Positions 5,398 through 7,564 of a DNA stretch of 7,564 nucleotides are shown piece after piece. Source of the DNA: Candidatus Zixiibacteriota bacterium (GTDB taxonomy: Bacteria; SM23-81; DAOVCL01); the NCBI GenBank assembly GCA_030670005.1, contig DAOVCL010000099.1, positions 1-7,564 of the forward strand. The letters run 5' to 3'. The first letter of the stretch is position 1. Each line of letters opens with the position of its first letter. Made by a program: the position numbers and the translations under genes. The notes below the pieces were generated by a model. That model searched no databases and was not told where the DNA came from. It worked only from the letters and a program-made list of their open reading frames with translations.

Positions 5398-6474
5398 TTA
5401 AATTAGGGCCCTTTTTACCCCTTTCCTCACCGTCTCCCCCACCGGCCCTCTTCTCAGCATCTCCAACTCCTCCCTCAGCTCTCTTTTTAGCCCATCAGTA
5501 TCCTCCACCTCATAGCCAAGGGAGCTGGTGGCGGCCAGGCCTGCTATCCTCCCCTCCACCATAGCCGTGGAGGCCTCTTCAACTCCGGCGCTATCTCCAG
5601 CCACCCAGACCCCCTTTACGGTGGTCTCCATATCCCTATTTCTAAAAGGTGCATAACCACCCAACTGGGGTATATACTTCATCCTGCACCCAGCCTGCCA
5701 GAGGAGCTCGCTGAGAGGGGAGAGGCCCACAGCCAGACAGATAATATCTACCTCCACTCTCTTCTGGGCAGCCTCAATTGGTTTAAAATCCTCATTCAAG
5801 GGGCAAATTATCGCCCCTTCCACCCAGTCCTCCCCCTCTGCCTTGAGGATAGTATGGGAGGTAAGGATAGGAACCCCTATCCTCTTCAGCTTTGCCGCAT
5901 GCACCCAGTAGCCACCTACCTTGGGCATAGCCTCTACTACCGCCTCCACCTTTACCCCTGCCTGGAGAAGCTGGTAGCTGACGATGAGCCCGATGTTCCC
6001 TGCTCCCACCATCAGGGCCCTCTTTCCGGGCAGAACCCCATAGAGGTTCATCAGGGTCTGCACTGCCCCGGCCCCATAGACTCCGGGAAGGTCGTTGTTG
6101 GCGAAGGCCAACATCCTCTCTGAGGCCCCTGTGGCCACTATCAACCTCTTCGGCTTTACTTTGAGGAGTTTCTCCTCCTTAAGGACAGTCAGCACCCCAT
6201 CGGGGTAGTATCCTACGACCGAGGAATTGAGCCATACCTCAAGGTTAGGGTATCCCTCCAATCCCTTCTCTAAAATGCGGCCTATTTCAATCCCCCTGGT
6301 GCTGGCGTACTGTTCCTTGGAGCCGAAGAACTTGTGGGTCTGCTTGACAAGTTGGCCTCCTAGCCGGAGGCCATCATCGATAAGCAGCACCCCTGCCTTG
6401 GCCTGGAGGGCAATCCCTGCCGCAGAGAGGCCGGCTGGCCCCCCCCCCACAATGGCTATCTCAACCTCTTTCAA
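5398..6474 (-). CDS. FAD/NAD(P)-type oxidoreductase, HcnB-like (N-terminal part of PDH1 alpha)
   Basis: The 358-residue protein is a two-dinucleotide-domain flavoprotein. It has VGGGPAGLSAA (9-19) for FAD, LIVATGASER (111-120), a second Rossmann motif MVGAGNIGL (155-163), and the closing GVWVAGDSAG (288-297). It resembles HcnB, opine oxidase A and the alpha subunit of archaeal L-proline dehydrogenase, but ends before the BFD [2Fe-2S] domain those proteins often carry; that domain is a separate gene at 2260-2532. The start is a TTG at 6472-6474: AAGGGGG lies six bases upstream, and the next GTG would remove the FAD motif. It overlaps the [2Fe-2S] gene by 14 bases. A run of ten G on the coding strand encodes the first glycines of the FAD motif, a possible slippage site. 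It probably accepts electrons from the amino-acid dehydrogenase subunit; whether it binds NAD(P), ATP or another nucleotide in the second domain is open. Confidence 0.88.
   Translation of the reverse strand: MKEVEIAIVGGGPAGLSAAGIALQAKAGVLLIDDGLRLGGQLVKQTHKFFGSKEQYASTRGIEIGRILEKGLEGYPNLEVWLNSSVVGYYPDGVLTVLKEEKLLKVKPKRLIVATGASERMLAFANNDLPGVYGAGAVQTLMNLYGVLPGKRALMVGAGNIGLIVSYQLLQAGVKVEAVVEAMPKVGGYWVHAAKLKRIGVPILTSHTILKAEGEDWVEGAIICPLNEDFKPIEAAQKRVEVDIICLAVGLSPLSELLWQAGCRMKYIPQLGGYAPFRNRDMETTVKGVWVAGDSAGVEEASTAMVEGRIAGLAATSSLGYEVEDTDGLKRELREELEMLRRGPVGETVRKGVKRALI
6439..6448 (-). other. Homopolymer of ten G (coding strand) in the HcnB-like gene start
   Basis: Ten C in a row on the plus strand encode the end of valine 9 and glycines 10-12 of the FAD-binding motif. 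A one-base slip would shift the frame at codon 10-12 and abolish the protein. Nothing else in the window has a run of this length. Confidence 0.85.
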
Positions 6475-6775
6475 CCAATTCCCCCTTCCCCTTCTGGGTC
6501 TCCACTCTCATCCCCTCCCTGAGGGGTTCCATACAGACCCTCACATTTGGCTTTCCATCAACCGTCATCAAGCAGGATGAGCATTTCCCCACGGCACAGA
6601 AAAACCCCCGCGGTCTCCCCAAACTTATGCTCCGCCTGAGCACCTTAACCCCAGCATCATGCAGGGCGGCGGTTATCGGCTCGCCCTCATACCCCTCAAG
6701 CCCCCTCCCATCAAGGGTGAAGCTCACCTTCTGCCCTTTCTCAAAGGTTAATATCGGATGTTGGATTATCCTCAT
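6461..6775 (-). CDS. [2Fe-2S] ferredoxin-like subunit, HcnA-like (Fer2_4 type)
   Basis: The 104-residue protein is a small plant-type ferredoxin domain of the Fer2_4 kind. Cysteines C60, C65, C68 and C81 give C-x4-C-x2-C-x12-C within FFCAVGKCSSCLM and RVCMEPL, matching the [2Fe-2S] ligands of HcnA, opine-oxidase gamma and the N-terminal part of fused alpha subunits. The preceding ITAALHDAGVKVLRRS (34-49) is the usual helix before the cluster. The start is certain: GAGGAGG lies four bases upstream of the ATG. The reading frame overlaps the HcnB-like gene by 14 bases. Being first after a long repeat-filled gap, it should be the first gene of the transcription unit. It probably carries electrons between the two flavin subunits. 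Confidence 0.9.
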   Translation of the reverse strand: MRIIQHPILTFEKGQKVSFTLDGRGLEGYEGEPITAALHDAGVKVLRRSISLGRPRGFFCAVGKCSSCLMTVDGKPNVRVCMEPLREGMRVETQKGKGELVERG

Positions 6776-6779
6776 CTTT

Positions 6780-6786
6780 CCTCCTC
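6780..6786 (-). promoter_or_regulatory. Strong ribosome binding site of the HcnA-like gene
   Basis: GAGGAGG on the minus strand, four bases before the ATG at 6773-6775, is among the clearest ribosome sites in the window and fixes the start of the first gene of the leftward cluster. Confidence 0.75.
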
Positions 6787-6795
6787 AATCAATAC

Positions 6796-6813
6796 ACCAC
6801 GGAATCTCACGGA
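6796..6813 (+). repeat. 18-base direct repeat ACCACGGAATCTCACGGA, copy 1
   Basis: This string is identical to 6932-6949 in the same orientation. It lies just upstream of the ribosome site of the HcnA-like gene. Confidence 0.8.
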
Positions 6814-6864
6814 AAAAAGCAATTATGAATTGAGAATTAAGAATGAAGCTTATGCTGGCTATTC

Positions 6865-6903
6865 CTGATCCCCGATCCCTATAAACTGATTCCTGATCCC
6901 TGT
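6865..6903 (+). repeat. Dispersed CTGATCCCC-type repeat, copy 2
   Basis: Positions 6865-6888 match 191-214 at 21 of 24 positions, and a further related unit, TCCTGATCCCTG, follows at 6891-6902. The two copies lie at opposite ends of the gene cluster. Confidence 0.6.
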
Positions 6904-6917
6904 TTTTCTGTGCATAG

Positions 6918-6949
6918 TCCGTGGTGAAATTACCACGGAATCTCACGGA
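6918..6949 (+). repeat. ACCACGGA repeat copy 2 with inverted half
   Basis: ACCACGGAATCTCACGGA (6932-6949) is the exact second copy of 6796-6813. In addition TCCGTGGT (6918-6925) is the perfect complement of ACCACGGA (6932-6939) around loop GAAATT, so this copy is part of a hairpin. Confidence 0.75.
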
Positions 6950-7083
6950 GCTACACAGCCCGGCAGAGTTGCCAGCAAATAAGGGCAACGGATTTCACTG
7001 AAAAGCCGAAAGCCGAGAGGCGAAAATGGAAATTAGGAAAATGAGAAAATGGGGAAAGACACAAAGCTGATAGCTGAATAGTC

Positions 7084-7112
7084 ACCACGGATAACCACTG
7101 AGCCACACAGAG
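7084..7112 (+). repeat. ACCACGGA repeat, degenerate copy 3
   Basis: ACCACGGA at 7084, followed by CCACTGAGCCACACAG, aligns with 6932-6960 (ACCACGGA ... CACGGAGCTACACAG) with several mismatches and the same spacing. Confidence 0.5.
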
Positions 7113-7232
7113 AGTAGTCCTTTTTCTATTTTCCAATTTCTTCATTCAAGGCGGAAAGGAAAGAGGCAGCCTGAAAAAACATTGGCAAAAAAACAAGATC
7201 TTGCAGAATTGTAGTACAAAGTGCGCTTCCTT

Positions 7233-7270
7233 CTTTGCGTTCTCTGCGCCTACTCTGCGAACTTTGCGAT
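7233..7270 (+). repeat. CTTTGCG array with 9-9-2-9-9 arrangement
   Basis: CTTTGCGTT (7233), CTCTGCGCC (7242), spacer TA, CTCTGCGAA (7253) and CTTTGCGAT (7262) repeat the exact unit arrangement seen at 47-84, with sequence changes in several units. Confidence 0.65.
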
Positions 7271-7279
7271 TGCGACTAT

Positions 7280-7313
7280 AGAACCCCGTTCTGCCACATC
7301 TTTCCCTCGGCGG
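7280..7313 (+). repeat. Truncated copy of the GGCAGAACCCCG palindrome element
   Basis: AGAACCCCGTTCTGCCAC (7280-7297) matches the minus-strand core of the palindrome at 3147-3172 with one base missing. A few bases further CTCGGCGG (7306-7313) matches the minus strand of 3110-3103. In the 3103-3172 copy the two blocks are separated additionally by the palindrome 3109-3136. Confidence 0.5.
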
Positions 7314-7315
7314 TT

Positions 7316-7564
7316 TTATTGCTCCCTCTTCACCTGTTTGAGGATATAGTCTGCCATCCTCTCCACCGGGTCAAACCCCAAGAGGGGGATGTATTCAGGG
7401 GTGAAGTTGGAGGTGGCATTCAGCTCCAGCACATATATCCGTCCCTCCTCATCCTGGATCAGATCCAAACTGCCCATTTCCATAGCCGTCTCCTCAGCTA
7501 CCCTTAAAGAAAGGGAGACTATCTCCTTGGCTGGATGGGGGACAACCTCATACTTCGATCCCCG
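7316..7564 (-). CDS. ATP-grasp protein, RimK-like, C-terminal fragment at window edge
   Basis: Only the last 82 residues are in the window; the gene enters from the right edge and stops with TAA at 7316-7318. The fragment has MGSLDLIQDEEGRIYVLELN (30-49), where D34 and the glutamate and asparagine of LELN are the usual metal-binding and catalytic-core positions of ATP-grasp ligases, followed by ATSNFTPEY (50-58), a RimK-type variant of the NxSPGF segment. RimK-type enzymes join an amino acid to a carboxylate using ATP (ribosomal S6 glutamylation, coenzyme F420 or methanopterin tailing, LysX in lysine synthesis). Which of these applies cannot be told from the fragment. It reads in the same direction as the other genes but is separated by more than 500 bases of repeats, so a different transcription unit is likely. 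Confidence 0.8.
   Translation of the reverse strand, partial: RGSKYEVVPHPAKEIVSLSLRVAEETAMEMGSLDLIQDEEGRIYVLELNATSNFTPEYIPLLGFDPVERMADYILKQVKREQ

Larger units (their letters stand above)
6787..7315. other. 529-base gene-free mosaic of short repeats
   Basis: No frame here has a ribosome site together with a recognisable protein; the short open frames run across repeats. In order the stretch holds ACCACGGA-type repeats (6796, 6932, 7083), an AT-rich TGAATTGAGAATTAAGAATGA patch (6826-6846), CTGATCCCC-type units (6865-6903), AAGCCGAAAGCCGA (7002-7015), AAGCTGATAGCTGA (7065-7078), CTTTGCG units (7233-7270) and a truncated palindrome copy (7280-7313). The promoter of the leftward cluster must lie in or near its left end, but no convincing -35/-10 pair could be singled out. 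Confidence 0.6.

Noticed and set aside
1122..6775. Hydrogen cyanide synthase (HcnABC) as the function of the cluster
   Set aside because: The three matching components are shared by many amine/amino-acid dehydrogenases; the extra double 4Fe-4S and separate BFD subunits fit the PDH1-type enzyme better, and nothing in the sequence points to glycine-to-cyanide chemistry.
6816..6850. Possible promoter -10 box (CATAAT, minus strand 6827-6822) upstream of the HcnA-like gene
   Set aside because: The box lies in an AT-rich repeat and no matching -35 hexamer is found at the right distance, so it was not listed as a promoter.
6785..7145. Two short minus-strand open frames (67 and 64 codons) in the repeat-filled gap
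   Set aside because: Their sequence is made of the intergenic repeats, with no ribosome site or conserved motif, so they are very unlikely to be genes.
7184..7205. Terminator candidate after the ATP-grasp gene: CAAGATCTTG followed by T7 on the minus strand
   Set aside because: The palindrome allows only a three-base-pair stem, too weak for an intrinsic terminator despite the T-run.

Overview
The window looks like part of a chromosome from an uncultured anaerobic bacterium (or, less likely, an archaeon) with compact operons. Clear Shine-Dalgarno sites (GGAGG type), overlapping genes, TTG starts, oxygen-sensitive Fe-S and radical SAM enzymes and frequent AGG arginine codons fit an anaerobic, possibly thermophilic, lineage. 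The species cannot be named from the sequence. All credible genes read on the minus strand, so transcription runs from right to left.

Region by region in transcription order: 7564-7316 is the C-terminal end of a RimK-type ATP-grasp protein cut by the window edge. 7315-6787 is a gene-free patch made of several degenerate short-repeat families. 6775-5398 holds a small [2Fe-2S] protein and an FAD/NAD(P)-type oxidoreductase (HcnA-like and HcnB-like). 5397-5126 is another repeat-rich gap. 5125-3241 is a pair of overlapping radical SAM genes, the second ending in a helix-hairpin-helix (HhH) domain. 3240-3014 is a gap with two perfect palindromes. 3013-208 is a tightly overlapped run: a double [4Fe-4S] protein, a BFD-type [2Fe-2S] protein, an FAD amine/imino-acid dehydrogenase, and a Ppx/GppA phosphatase. 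207-1 is again repeat sequence.

The HcnA-like, HcnB-like, 4Fe-4S, BFD and FAD-dehydrogenase genes together match the parts of a multi-subunit dye-linked amino-acid dehydrogenase of the archaeal L-proline dehydrogenase PDH1 type (alpha, gamma, delta, beta). The alpha subunit is split into two genes, and the gene set is interrupted by the two radical SAM genes. The complex should oxidise an amino or imino acid at the FAD of the beta subunit and pass electrons through flavin and Fe-S centres to a membrane or soluble acceptor; the substrate cannot be read from sequence.

The most unusual non-coding content is a set of palindromes and 9-base-unit repeats in every gap. One palindrome appears to sit inside a copy of another repeat, and related palindromes flank the radical SAM pair. 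No RNA gene, CRISPR array, transposase gene or convincing intrinsic terminator was seen.
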